A stretch of DNA of 64,000 nucleotides from Rathayibacter oskolensis. GTDB lineage: Bacteria > Actinomycetota > Actinomycetes > Actinomycetales > Microbacteriaceae. Where the stretch lies: contig NZ_FXBM01000002.1 in NCBI RefSeq assembly GCF_900177245.1, positions 806,001-870,000 on the forward strand. Direction: 5' to 3'. Shown here in pieces: positions 15,183 to 23,800 of the stretch. Below the pieces are notes generated by a model that was not told the origin of the DNA, searched no databases, and saw only the letters and a list, made by a program, of their open reading frames with translations. Both the position numbers and the translations under genes were made by a program. Every line of letters begins with the position of its first letter. Position 1 is the stretch's first letter.

Positions 15183-16520
15183 ATGCGGTCATCCCTGCAC
15201 CGCCGTATCACCGTCCCGATCGCCGTTCTCGCGGCGGCCGGGATCGCACTGGCTGGTTGCTCCAGCAGTGACCCCAACGACCCGAACGCCGGCGGTGGCG
15301 GCGGCGACAGCACCGGCACGTCCGACGGCGTCGTCAACGTCTACGGCACCATCAACGGTGACGAGGCCACCCTTCTCGAGGAGTCCTGGGCGGACTGGGA
15401 GGAGGAGTCGGGAATCGACATCAAGTACACGGGCGACAAGGGCTTCGAGCAGCAGATCGGCATCAAGGTCCAGGGCGGCGACGTCCCCGACCTCGCCATC
15501 TTCCCCCAGCCCGGACTGCTCGCCGACACGGTGGCCTCGGGCAAGGTGAAGGAGCTGCCCGAGGGCGCCCTCGCCAACGTCCAGCAGAACTGGTCGGAGG
15601 ACTGGCAGAAGTACGGCCAGGTCGACGGCACCCAGTACGGTGCGCCGCTGATGTCGTCCGTCAAGGGCTACATCTGGTACTCCCCGGCGAAGTTCGCCGA
15701 GTGGGGCGTCTCGGTCCCCACCACGTGGGACGAGATGGAGGCGCTCGGCAAGACGATCGCCGAGAAGTCCGGCGGACCCTCGTGGTGTGCGGGCTTCGCC
15801 TCGGACGCCGCGTCGGGCTGGCCCGGCACGGACTGGATCGAGGACGCCGTTCTCCGTGAGGCCGGACCCGACGTCTACGACTCCTGGGTCGCCGGCGACA
15901 CCGCGTTCAGCGACCCCGAGATCAAGGCCGCGTTCGACTCCGTCGGATCGATCCTCCTCGACCCGACCCTCGTCAACGCCGGCTACGGCGACGTCTCGTC
16001 GATCAACTCCACCGCCTTCGGCGACGTGGCGCAGAACATGGCCAACGGCACCTGCGCGCTGACCCACCAGGCCTCGTTCTTCGAGGGCTTCCTCACTGCG
16101 GCCGGTGCGACCGTGGCCGAGGACGGCGACGTCTGGGCCTTCCTGACCCCGCCGATGAGCGCCGACGACGACCAGGCCGTGACGGGCGGTGGCGAGATGG
16201 TCGCCGCCTTCTCGAACGACGAGGACACCGCGAAGGTCCAGGAGTACCTCTCGAGCGCCGACTGGGCCAACAGCCGCGTCTCGCTCGGCGGAGTGATCTC
16301 GGCCAACACGGGTCTCGACCCTGAGAACGCCGGAAGCAACATCCTGAAGGACTCGATCGCGATCCTGCAGGACCCGGACACCACGTTCCGCTTCGACGCC
16401 TCCGACCTGATGCCCAAGGCCGTCGGTTCGGACAGCTTCTTCAAGGGCATGGTCGACTGGGTCGACGGCTCGAGCACCGATCAGGTCCTCGAGGAGATCC
16501 AGGCCGGTTACACCTCCTAG
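15183..16520 (+). CDS. Sugar ABC transporter substrate-binding lipoprotein (AglE-like)
   Basis: Extracytoplasmic solute-binding protein, 445 residues, that delivers an oligosaccharide (alpha-glucoside class by resemblance) to the two permeases downstream. The signal peptide RRITVPIAVLAAAGIALAGC ends in a lipobox (LAGC, Cys about 26), followed by a Gly/Ser/Asp linker; the mature domain is of the family 1 (maltose-type) fold, with WYSPAKFAEWGVSVPTTWDE near 160-180. GAGGAGG precedes the ATG. It is the first gene of an operon divergent from a LacI repressor. A hairpin between it and the permease likely raises its expression relative to them. Confidence 0.9.
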   Translation: MRSSLHRRITVPIAVLAAAGIALAGCSSSDPNDPNAGGGGGDSTGTSDGVVNVYGTINGDEATLLEESWADWEEESGIDIKYTGDKGFEQQIGIKVQGGDVPDLAIFPQPGLLADTVASGKVKELPEGALANVQQNWSEDWQKYGQVDGTQYGAPLMSSVKGYIWYSPAKFAEWGVSVPTTWDEMEALGKTIAEKSGGPSWCAGFASDAASGWPGTDWIEDAVLREAGPDVYDSWVAGDTAFSDPEIKAAFDSVGSILLDPTLVNAGYGDVSSINSTAFGDVAQNMANGTCALTHQASFFEGFLTAAGATVAEDGDVWAFLTPPMSADDDQAVTGGGEMVAAFSNDEDTAKVQEYLSSADWANSRVSLGGVISANTGLDPENAGSNILKDSIAILQDPDTTFRFDASDLMPKAVGSDSFFKGMVDWVDGSSTDQVLEEIQAGYTS

Positions 16521-16532
16521 GAGGCACCCGGA

Positions 16533-16563
16533 GGGCCGCCGCTCCCAGGAGCGGCGGCCCTTC
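16533..16563 (+). terminator. Hairpin after the binding-protein gene
   Basis: Stem GGGCCGCCGCTCC / GGAGCGGCGGCCC with a short loop, then TTCTCC. It is placed 13 nt after the stop, as is typical for partial termination or mRNA protection between binding protein and permease genes. Confidence 0.7.
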
Positions 16564-16610
16564 TCCGATGTCCTGGCCCGGCGGGCCCGCAGCGGCGGGC
16601 CGGCCGGGTC

Positions 16611-16616
16611 TAGGCT
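16611..16616 (+). promoter_or_regulatory. Possible internal -10 box for the permease genes
   Basis: TAGGCT, about 37 nt before the permease ATG and beyond the hairpin at 16533. It could give the permeases their own basal transcription. No good -35 is seen. Confidence 0.35.
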
Positions 16617-16652
16617 TCACGTGAGTTCAGAGTCGCACTCGAAAGGGCGTCC

Positions 16653-17792
16653 ATGTCCGCATTCTTCCAGTGGCTCGCGAGCCTCCCCCCGCTCGCGCAG
16701 ATCCCGCTCATCCTCCTGGCCTTCGCCGCCGTCGTGGCGCTGATCCTCTTCTTCGTCGAGGTGGCTCCCCGCCGAGGCACCCCCTACACGATCCTCCGCC
16801 TCGCGGTGTGCGTGATCCTCCCGGTGGTCCTGCTCCTCGCCTTCGGCCTCTACAACTCCGTCATGTGGGTCGCCGTCGTGGCGGCCGTTCTCGGTGGCGT
16901 GCTGTTCCTGCTCGACTTCCGATCCCGCAAAGGCGCGGGCTACGGCATCCAGCTGGTCGCGTTCATGGCCCCGGCGGCGTTCTTCATCCTGATCGGTCTC
17001 GTCTACCCGACGATCAGCACGGCGTTCAACGCCTTCATGAGGAACGACGGATCCGGCTTCGCCGGCCTCGACAACTTCGTCTGGGTCTTCACGAGCCCCG
17101 ACGGCATCACCGCCTTCCTCAACACCGTGGTCTGGGTGCTGCTCGCCCCCATCACCGCGACCGCGATCGGGCTCGCCTACGCGGTGTTCATCGACAAGAG
17201 CCGCGGCGAGAAGTTCTTCAAGCTGCTCGTGTTCATGCCGATGGCGATCTCGTTCGTCGGCGCGTCGATCATCTTCAAGTTCTTCTACGACGTCCGGCAG
17301 GGCGAGCAGATCGGCGTGCTGAACGCGGTCCTCACCGCCTTCGGCGGCACCCCGGTCGACTGGCTGGGTCTCGAGCCCTGGAACACCCTCTTCCTCGTCG
17401 TCGTCCTGATCTGGACGCAGGCGGGCTTCGCGATGACGGTCCTCTCGGCCGCCATCAAGGGCGTGCCCTCTGAGCAGCTCGAGGCGGCGTCGCTCGACGG
17501 CACCAACGCGTGGCAGTCGTTCTGGAACGTCACGGTCCCCGGCATCCGCTCGTCGATCGTGGTCGTGCTGACCACGATCTCCATCGCCTCCCTCAAGGTC
17601 TTCGACATCGTCTCGGCGATGACCGGCGGCCGCTCCGACACCACGGTCCTCGCGTTCGAGATGGTCCGTCAGTTCCAGCTCGGCGCCCGCAGCGGCTACA
17701 GCGCGGCCCTCGCGGTCATCCTGTTCCTGCTCGTGCTGCCGATCGTCGTCTACAACGCCCGCCAGCTCGCCAAGCAGAGGGAGATCCGATGA
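16653..17792 (+). CDS. Sugar ABC transporter permease (AglF/MalF-like)
   Basis: Inner-membrane permease, 379 residues. An unusually long N-terminal part with three extra hydrophobic helices (about 12-36, 46-66, 68-88) precedes the six-helix core of the MalF/UgpA type. The EAA loop that docks the ATPase is SEQLEAASLDGTNAWQSFWN (about 271-290). It partners with the next gene, with which it overlaps by 4 nt. No ATPase gene is present in the operon, so a shared MsiK-like ATPase encoded elsewhere is expected, as in many actinobacterial sugar importers. Confidence 0.9.
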   Translation: MSAFFQWLASLPPLAQIPLILLAFAAVVALILFFVEVAPRRGTPYTILRLAVCVILPVVLLLAFGLYNSVMWVAVVAAVLGGVLFLLDFRSRKGAGYGIQLVAFMAPAAFFILIGLVYPTISTAFNAFMRNDGSGFAGLDNFVWVFTSPDGITAFLNTVVWVLLAPITATAIGLAYAVFIDKSRGEKFFKLLVFMPMAISFVGASIIFKFFYDVRQGEQIGVLNAVLTAFGGTPVDWLGLEPWNTLFLVVVLIWTQAGFAMTVLSAAIKGVPSEQLEAASLDGTNAWQSFWNVTVPGIRSSIVVVLTTISIASLKVFDIVSAMTGGRSDTTVLAFEMVRQFQLGARSGYSAALAVILFLLVLPIVVYNARQLAKQREIR

Positions 17793-18772
17793 CCGCCACG
17801 CCCACCCCCATCCAGGTGCCGGTCGACCGCACCACCGAGCGGCGCCTCGCCCGCGGCGAGTCGAAGATCGAGACGGCGAGCGGCAAGGTCAAGAAGGCCA
17901 CGACCTCCCGTGGCGCGACCATCGCCGCCCTCATCGTCGCGATCGTCTGGACGCTGCCGACCCTCGGCCTGTTCGTCTCCTCCTTCCGGCCGGCGAACGA
18001 CATCAAGACGACCGGCTGGTGGACGGTCTTCGCGAACCCCGCGCTGACCCTCGACAACTACGCGAACGCTCTGAACTCGGGCGACAGCCTGACGCTCGGC
18101 CGGGCGTTCGTGAACTCGCTGGTCATCACCGTCCCCGCCGCGCTCATCCCGATCACGATCGCGAGCCTCGCCGCCTACGCCTTCGCGTGGATCGACTTCA
18201 AGGGCCGCAACACGCTCTTCGTCCTCGTGTTCTCGCTGCAGATCGTGCCGATCCAGATGGCGCTCGTCCCGCTGCTCCAGCTGTTCTCGGACGGCCTGCG
18301 CATCGGCAACCTCTACATCCTCCCGGGACTGGGAGTGAACGGGTTGGACGGCTCGTACGCGAAGGTCTGGATCGCGCACACGATCTTCGCCCTCCCGCTC
18401 GCGATCTTCATGCTCCACAACTTCATCTCGGAGATCCCCGGCGAGGTCATCGAGGCGGCCAGGGTCGACGGAGCAGGCCACGGCCAGATCTTCTTCCGGA
18501 TCGTCCTGCCGCTCGCGGTGCCGGCGATCGCCTCCTTCGGCATCTTCCAGTTCCTCTGGGTGTGGAACGACCTGCTGGTCGCGACCGTCTTCACCTCCGG
18601 AGCGGGGCTGCCGATCACGAAGGCACTGCAGGACCTGTCCGGATCGTACGGTCAGTCGTGGGAGCTGCTCACGGCGGGCGCGTTCATCTCGATCATCGTC
18701 CCGCTCATCGTGTTCTTCTCGCTGCAGAGGTTCTTCGTCCGCGGCCTCCTCGCCGGCGCCACCAAGGGCTGA
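17789..18772 (+). CDS. Sugar ABC transporter permease (AglG/MalG-like)
   Basis: Second permease of the importer, 327 residues, six transmembrane helices after a 45-residue polar, Lys/Arg-rich N-terminus. The EAA loop is GEVIEAARVDGAGHGQIFFR (about 224-243), and a MalG-type C-terminus (LQRFFVRGLLAGATKG) ends the protein. Start at ATG 17789 overlaps the stop of the previous permease (ATGA). Its stop codon sits within the left arm of the conserved structured element at 18771-18870, the first of three copies in the window. Confidence 0.9.
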   Translation: MTATPTPIQVPVDRTTERRLARGESKIETASGKVKKATTSRGATIAALIVAIVWTLPTLGLFVSSFRPANDIKTTGWWTVFANPALTLDNYANALNSGDSLTLGRAFVNSLVITVPAALIPITIASLAAYAFAWIDFKGRNTLFVLVFSLQIVPIQMALVPLLQLFSDGLRIGNLYILPGLGVNGLDGSYAKVWIAHTIFALPLAIFMLHNFISEIPGEVIEAARVDGAGHGQIFFRIVLPLAVPAIASFGIFQFLWVWNDLLVATVFTSGAGLPITKALQDLSGSYGQSWELLTAGAFISIIVPLIVFFSLQRFFVRGLLAGATKG

Positions 18773-18870
18773 CGATCCGCGGTACCGCGATCTGCGGCGT
18801 TGTCGTCGGTCGCGATACCGCCGGTATCGCTCCCTCCTCCGCCTTGCAGCTCACGGCACCGCGGATCGTC
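18771..18870 (+). repeat. Conserved structured element, copy 1 (sense, starts in the stop codon)
   Basis: Outer arms 18771-18794 and 18847-18870 pair over 24 nt with four mismatches. Inside, the order is GGCGTTGTCGTCGGT, a 19-nt hairpin GCGATACC-GCC-GGTATCGC (18812-18830), then CCTCCTCCGCCTTGCAG. The inner sequences are nearly identical in copies 2 (36397) and 3 (59449, minus strand), while stem bases differ with compensation. It follows the last gene of the sugar importer and lies upstream of an ABC exporter gene. Likely an RNA-level 3'-end, terminator or stability element, or a REP-type repeat; function unproven. Confidence 0.75.
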
Positions 18871-18911
18871 AGCCGGGTCGGAAGGGCAGTACCGCGCCTT
18901 CGGTCACGGGA

Positions 18912-18988
18912 TTCGGCCCGGGTCTCCTGCTCAGTGCAGGGGCCCGGGCCGAAGTCGTGTGCGGGGGTGGAGGGGAGCACGACTTCGC
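18912..18988. other. Two overlapping GC-rich hairpins
   Basis: TTCGGCCCGGG / CCCGGGCCGAA (18912-18953) and GAAGTCGTG / CACGACTTC (18951-18988) share bases and so are mutually exclusive. They lie between the structured element and the exporter promoter, and either could terminate readthrough. No gene is seen in 18773-19039. Confidence 0.45.
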
Positions 18989-19027
18989 CGTGGGCGGAAG
19001 CCCGGGGGCGGTGTCGGTGAGCGGGGT

Positions 19028-19033
19028 TAGGGT
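19028..19033 (+). promoter_or_regulatory. -10 box of a leaderless promoter
   Basis: TAGGGT, 6-nt spacer CGAGCG, then GTG 19040. It supports this GTG over the ATG nine bases later as the start of the exporter gene. Confidence 0.5.
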
Positions 19034-19039
19034 CGAGCG

Positions 19040-20926
19040 GTGAGCAGGATGGGTGACGTCGCGGCAGGCGGCGGGATGCGCGGTGGCGGCGGGCGCGGCA
19101 GGATCTCGAGCAGCGACCCCGACAGTCAGCGGCGCAGCAACGCAGACGCCCCTCGGATCGACGGGCTGTTCCGGCGCATCGCCGAACTGTTCCGTGATCA
19201 CCGCGCCAAGCTCACCCTCACGGTCGCCCTGGTCCTCGTGGGCGCGGCACTGACCGTCGTGCCGCCGCTGCTGACCCAGCTCGCCTTCGACCGCGGACTC
19301 TTCCCACCCGAGGGCGGCCCGGACTTCCCGGTGCTGCTCGAGCTCGTCGGCATCATGGTCCTCATCTGGGTGGTCTCGGCCGTGCTCGGGGTCTGGCAGA
19401 CCTACCTCACCGCCACGGTCGGCAACACCGTGATGGGCGAGCTGCGCATCCGCCTGTTCCGCCACCTCCAGGCGATGGAGCTCGGCTTCTTCACGCGCAC
19501 GCGCACCGGCGTGATCCAGTCGCGCCTCGCGAACGACGTCGGAGGCGTCGCCAGCGTCCTCACGAACACCGTCTCGAGCGTGCTCGGCAACACGGTGACC
19601 GTGATCGCGGCGGTCGTGGCGATGCTCCTGCTCTCGTGGCAGATGACGATCGTCGCGCTCGTGCTCACCCCCGTCCTGGTCATCGCGCAGCGCAGGGTCG
19701 GCCAGGTCCGCGCGCGGATCGCGACGAAGACGCAGGAGTCGCTCTCGGAGATGACCGCGATCACGCAGGAGACCCTGAGCGTCTCCGGCATCCTCCTCGC
19801 CAAGAGCTTCGGCCGGCAGGAGTCGGAGGTGACGCGGTACGCCGACGAGAACGGCCGCCAGATCGATCTGCAGGTGCGCCAGCAGATGTCGGGTCAGTGG
19901 TTCTTCGCGACGGTGCAGATCTTCCTCTCGGTGATCCCCGTGATCGTCTACCTCGTCGCGGCCTGGCTGATCCTCGGCGGCACCACGGTGACGGCCGGGA
20001 CGGTCGTCGCGTTCACGACCGTCCAGGCACGCCTGATGTGGCCGCTGCTCGGCCTGATGCGCGTCGCCCTCGACCTGCAGACCGCGGGCGCCCTCTTCGC
20101 GCGCATCTTCGAGTACCTCGACCTGCGTCCCGCCATCGCCGACCGGGCCGCCGCGCGCGACGTCGAGGGCGAGCTCGGGCGGGTCGAGCTCGACGACGTC
20201 GTCTTCCGCTACCCCGACCAGACCGAGGAGGCGCGGCCGACGCTCGACCACGTCTCCGTCAGCATCGCGCCGGGCGAGTTCGTGGCGTTCGTCGGTCCCT
20301 CCGGAGCGGGCAAGACGACGATCTCCTACCTCGTCCCGCGGTTCTACGACGTGACGGGAGGCTCCGTGCGCTTCGCCGGGACCGACGTGCGCGAGCTGCG
20401 GCAGGAGTCGCTCGTGTCGCACATCGGCATCGTCAGCCAGGAGACCTACCTCTTCCACGCCTCCATCGCCGACAACCTCCGCTACGCCCGGCCGGAGGCG
20501 ACGCAGGACGAGCTCGAGGCCGCGGCCCGCTCGGCGAACATCCACGACACCATCGCCTCGTTCCCCGAGGGCTACGACACCCTCGTCGGCGAGCGGGGCT
20601 ACCGCCTCTCGGGCGGCGAGAAGCAGCGGCTGGCGATCGCCAGGGTGCTGCTGAAGGACCCGGCGGTGCTCATCCTCGACGAGGCGACGAGCGCCCTCGA
20701 CACGGTCTCGGAGCGGATCGTCCAGACCGCCCTCGACGACGCCTCCCGAGGGCGCACCACGATCGCGATCGCGCACCGCCTCTCGACGGTGGTCTCGGCC
20801 GACGTCATCCACGTGGTCGACGGCGGCCGCATCGTCGAGTCCGGCACGCACGTCGAGCTCCTGCAGCGCGGCGGGCTGTACGCGTCGCTGTACGCACAGC
20901 AGGTCGAGTCGGCCATCAGCGCCTGA
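19040..20926 (+). CDS. ABC exporter, fused transmembrane and ATPase domains
   Basis: Half-transporter of the B/MsbA-like exporter type, 628 residues, acting as a dimer in the membrane. After a 40-residue Gly/Arg-rich N-terminus come six transmembrane helices (about 55-340), then the nucleotide-binding domain: Walker A GPSGAGKTT (about 419-427), Q-loop VSQETYLF, signature LSGGEKQRLAIARVL (about 520-534), Walker B VLILDEATS (about 543-551) and H-loop AHRLST (about 577-582). All catalytic residues are present. Cargo is unknown: lipid, peptide or drug. It appears monocistronic and converges on the DUF305 gene. Confidence 0.93.
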   Translation: MSRMGDVAAGGGMRGGGGRGRISSSDPDSQRRSNADAPRIDGLFRRIAELFRDHRAKLTLTVALVLVGAALTVVPPLLTQLAFDRGLFPPEGGPDFPVLLELVGIMVLIWVVSAVLGVWQTYLTATVGNTVMGELRIRLFRHLQAMELGFFTRTRTGVIQSRLANDVGGVASVLTNTVSSVLGNTVTVIAAVVAMLLLSWQMTIVALVLTPVLVIAQRRVGQVRARIATKTQESLSEMTAITQETLSVSGILLAKSFGRQESEVTRYADENGRQIDLQVRQQMSGQWFFATVQIFLSVIPVIVYLVAAWLILGGTTVTAGTVVAFTTVQARLMWPLLGLMRVALDLQTAGALFARIFEYLDLRPAIADRAAARDVEGELGRVELDDVVFRYPDQTEEARPTLDHVSVSIAPGEFVAFVGPSGAGKTTISYLVPRFYDVTGGSVRFAGTDVRELRQESLVSHIGIVSQETYLFHASIADNLRYARPEATQDELEAAARSANIHDTIASFPEGYDTLVGERGYRLSGGEKQRLAIARVLLKDPAVLILDEATSALDTVSERIVQTALDDASRGRTTIAIAHRLSTVVSADVIHVVDGGRIVESGTHVELLQRGGLYASLYAQQVESAISA

Positions 20927-20963
20927 GGGCCACCCCGAGGGCCCGCGCCTGCGAGCTCGCGGG

Positions 20964-21635
20964 TCAGGCCGGACGGTCCTCGAGCATCTGCTCCATCAGG
21001 GAGATCTCGGCCTCCTGTGCCTTCACGACCGAGGTGGCGAAGTCGGTCGCCACGCGATCGCGGCTGCGGGCGAGCAGCGCCTCCGCCATGTCGATCGCAC
21101 CGCGGTGGTGCGCGATCATCAGCTCGAGGAACATGCGGTCGAGGTCGCGCCCCGAGGCGGCGGTCAGCGCCGTGATCTGCTCCGAGGTCGCGAGTCCGGG
21201 CATGCTCGCCGGAACGACCCCGTCCTCGGTCCCCATGCCCATCTGCGAGTGCTCGTCGGCAGCGCCGGCCAGGGTCGGGCGCCCCATCCAGGTCATCGAC
21301 GGCTCGGGGGCCGCCTGAGGGAGACCCCACGCGGTCAGCCAGCCGAAGAGCTGACCCGACTGCTGCTGCTGCGTGAGCAGGATGTCCTTCGACACCGTCA
21401 GGATCTCGTCGTCGGTGCTGCGCTCGTGGGCGATGAGCGCGAGCTCCGCTCCCTGCAGGTGGTGGGTCTGCATGTCGCGCGCGAAGCCCGCCTCCGCGCT
21501 GGTCGTCGACGGCGTCGCCGCCTCGGCGAACGGAGCGAGGGCGCCGACCACGTAGCCGCCGGCTCCGCCCAGGAGGACGGCGATCACGGCGACGGCGGCG
21601 AGGAGGAGGCGGCCCTTACTGCTTGCCGGGGGCAT
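20964..21635 (-). CDS. DUF305 domain protein, secreted or membrane-anchored
   Basis: A 223-residue protein with one N-terminal hydrophobic segment LLLAAVAVIAVLLGGAGGYVVGALA (about 10-34), probably an anchor or signal, followed by a DUF305 domain (ferritin-like four-helix fold). Two His pairs mark the family: MQTHHLQGAELALIAHERS (about 55-73) and MIAHHRGAIDMAEALL (about 172-187), plus a Met-rich stretch QMGMGTEDG that suggests metal, possibly copper, binding. It overlaps the DUF3105 gene by 20 nt. The two genes commonly travel together in actinobacteria. Physiological role not established. Confidence 0.88.
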   Translation of the reverse strand: MPPASSKGRLLLAAVAVIAVLLGGAGGYVVGALAPFAEAATPSTTSAEAGFARDMQTHHLQGAELALIAHERSTDDEILTVSKDILLTQQQQSGQLFGWLTAWGLPQAAPEPSMTWMGRPTLAGAADEHSQMGMGTEDGVVPASMPGLATSEQITALTAASGRDLDRMFLELMIAHHRGAIDMAEALLARSRDRVATDFATSVVKAQEAEISLMEQMLEDRPA

Positions 21636-22230
21636 CGATGCCTCCGGTGCACGGTGCGCCGGGCTCGGGAGCGGTGGAGGCCTGCCAGAAGCGCTCGATG
21701 AAGGCGTCGATCCGCGGGTCGTCGGGCGAGTCGATGGCGACCTGGGCGTCCCAGGCGCTGAGGACGATCGGCGACTCGAGACCCTCGTAGGGCGAGACGA
21801 CCGCGTAGGTGTCGGGCATGGCCTCGATCAGGGCGTCGACCTCGCTCTGGGGGAGCTCGGGGTCGTAGGTGGCCCAGACGGCGCCGTGCTCGAGGTCGTG
21901 GACGGCGTTCTCGTTCGGGACCGGCTGGTCGTAGACGCCGCAGTTCATCCAGACCGAGTTGTGCGGGCCGCCCGCGGGCGGGGTCTGCGGGTAGTCGACG
22001 GTCTCGGCGACGTGCGTCGCGTCGTTCTCGAAGGTCTGCAGGCCGTCGATCTGACGCGCCTCGACGATCTGCTGGTTGCCGATGACGGTGACGGCGACGA
22101 TGCCGGCGACCGCGAGGACCGCGAGCGCGGAGAGCGACCAGATCCAGATGCGGCTGCTCCGCTTGCGCTTCGCCTGCTCGCGCTTGTAGGCCTCGAGCTT
22201 CTCTTGGCGGGCTCGGTTCTTCGCGGACAT
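21616..22230 (-). CDS. DUF3105 domain membrane protein
   Basis: A 204-residue protein: a basic cytoplasmic N-terminus (AKNRARQEKLEAYKREQAKR), one transmembrane helix (about 28-50), then an extracytoplasmic DUF3105 domain with the family hallmark WMNCGVYDQPVPNENAVHDLEHGAVWATY (His-x-x-Glu-His-Gly core) and two further cysteines near the C-terminus (PCTGG). The start at ATG 22230 is used; a GTG 15 nt earlier is in frame and neither has a good ribosome binding site. Paired with DUF305. Function unknown; the conserved His/Glu/Cys set suggests metal binding. Confidence 0.83.
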   Translation of the reverse strand: MSAKNRARQEKLEAYKREQAKRKRSSRIWIWSLSALAVLAVAGIVAVTVIGNQQIVEARQIDGLQTFENDATHVAETVDYPQTPPAGGPHNSVWMNCGVYDQPVPNENAVHDLEHGAVWATYDPELPQSEVDALIEAMPDTYAVVSPYEGLESPIVLSAWDAQVAIDSPDDPRIDAFIERFWQASTAPEPGAPCTGGIDAPGKQ

Positions 22231-22399
22231 CGTGTCTCTGGGCACGGCGGCGTCTCTCGTTCTGATCGCGGGATGGCGCGCCGGGTCGGGCGCAGGCGCC
22301 TGAGAGGCGCTCTCAGAGGATAACGAGACAGGCTCCGGATCGGATCAATGCCTGCCGGGTCGCGGCGGGGAGCTCGAAACGGCAGCGCCGCACGGCGGG

Positions 22400-23644
22400 T
22401 CAGCCGGTGAAGGTGAGCCAGAGCAGCAGGCCGTTGAGCACGATCAGGAAGACGGCCGCGAGGGCGGCGCCGAGGGTGGTGAACCAGCGGTTGGTCTGGT
22501 CGCCCATCAGGCGGCGGTCGCGGGTGAGGACGACCAGCGGCACCAGGGCGAAGGGGATGCCGAAGGACAGCACGACCTGGCTGAGCACCAGGGCCCGGGT
22601 CGGGTCGAACCCGATCGCGAGCACGAGCAGCGCGGGGATCAGCGTGACCAGACGGCGCGCGACCAGGGGTACGCGCACATGCAGGAGCCCGTGCATGATC
22701 TCGGCCCCCGCGTAGGCGCCGACGGACGTCGAGGCGAGTCCGGAGGCGAGCAGACCGATCGCGAAGAGCGTTGCGACGACCGGCCCGAGCGCGACGCCGA
22801 TCGCGGCATGGGCGCCCTCGAGGCTGTCGGTGCCCGCGACTCCCGCGAGCGAGTGGGCGGCGAGGAGGAGGATCGCGAGGTTCACGGTGCCGGCGATCGC
22901 GAGCGCGACGGTGACGTCGATCCGCGTGGCCACGAGGATCCTCCGACGGGCGCCGACACCGTCGATGCGGCCGAACCGGTCTCTGGCGAGTGCGGAGTGC
23001 GCGTAGATCGCGTGCGGCATGACGGTCGCGCCGAGGATCGACGCGGCGAGGAGCACCGACTCCGAGCCCTCGAAACGGGGGACGAGTCCGGCGGCCGCCG
23101 CACCGGCATCGGGAGGATCGACGACGACTCCGACGGTGAAGCCGACCGCGATGAAGACCATGAGCGCCGTGATGACCCGCTCGAACGGCTGCGCGCCTCC
23201 GCGGGTCTGCACGAGGAGCAGCACCAGCGAGACCGCGCCGGTCACCAGGCCGCCGGCGAGCAGCGGCAGACCGAAGAGGAGGTTCAGGGCGATCGCGCCG
23301 CCGATCACCTCGGCGAGGTCGGTCGCCATCGCGACCGTCTCGGCCTGCAGCCAGTAGGCGCGGCGGCCCCAGCGACCCCGGAGGCGCTCGCCGAGCAGCT
23401 CGGGCAGGCTGCGGCCGGTCATCAGGCCGAGCTTGGCCGAGAGGTACTGGATCAGCCACGCCATCAGGTTGCCGAGCACGACGACCCAGACGAGCAGATA
23501 GCCGAATCGAGCGCCCGCCGTCATATTGCTCGCGACATTGCCCGGATCGAGGTAGGCGACCCCGGCGACCATGGCCGGACCGAGCAGCCTCAGGAGGTGC
23601 GCATCGGCCGGACGCCGCGACGGCGCGGCGATCGGAGAGGTCAT
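22400..23644 (-). CDS. mntH: Nramp-family divalent metal transporter
   Basis: Proton-coupled Mn2+/Fe2+ importer of the Nramp family, 414 residues, 11 hydrophobic helices. The metal site residues are visible: AYLDPGNVASN in TM1 (Asp and Asn of DPGN, about 33-36) and ATVMPHAIYAHS in TM6 (Met-Pro-His, about 208-210). The conserved loop GASILGATVMPH is intact. Start MTSPIAAPSRRPADAHLLRLLGPAM is normal for the family. A TAGGGT box at 23687-23692 on the minus strand may be its -10. No MntR or Fur box was recognised. Confidence 0.92.
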   Translation of the reverse strand: MTSPIAAPSRRPADAHLLRLLGPAMVAGVAYLDPGNVASNMTAGARFGYLLVWVVVLGNLMAWLIQYLSAKLGLMTGRSLPELLGERLRGRWGRRAYWLQAETVAMATDLAEVIGGAIALNLLFGLPLLAGGLVTGAVSLVLLLVQTRGGAQPFERVITALMVFIAVGFTVGVVVDPPDAGAAAAGLVPRFEGSESVLLAASILGATVMPHAIYAHSALARDRFGRIDGVGARRRILVATRIDVTVALAIAGTVNLAILLLAAHSLAGVAGTDSLEGAHAAIGVALGPVVATLFAIGLLASGLASTSVGAYAGAEIMHGLLHVRVPLVARRLVTLIPALLVLAIGFDPTRALVLSQVVLSFGIPFALVPLVVLTRDRRLMGDQTNRWFTTLGAALAAVFLIVLNGLLLWLTFTG

Positions 23645-23788
23645 TCGGGGTCCGTTCCGGAGGCGGCGGAGGCGCTCGCGGAACCGACCCTAGGGCACGG
23701 AGGGCACCAGCGACACCACCGCGCGACCTCGTCCCGACGTGGTTCGAGGGGCGGTCCGGGCTCCCGTCATACGCTCCGAACCGGTTGG

Positions 23789-23794
23789 TACCCT
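23789..23794 (+). promoter_or_regulatory. -10 box of a leaderless promoter
   Basis: TACCCT, 6-nt spacer GGCCCT, then ATG 23801. No Shine-Dalgarno sequence is present before the ATG, consistent with a leaderless mRNA for cystathionine beta-synthase. Confidence 0.5.
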
Positions 23795-23800
23795 GGCCCT

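Noticed and set aside
22299-22322. CTGAGAG / CTCTCAG hairpin upstream of the DUF3105 gene as an operator
   Set aside because: It is a short stem with a 3-nt loop; no related site elsewhere and no nearby regulator to support a claim.
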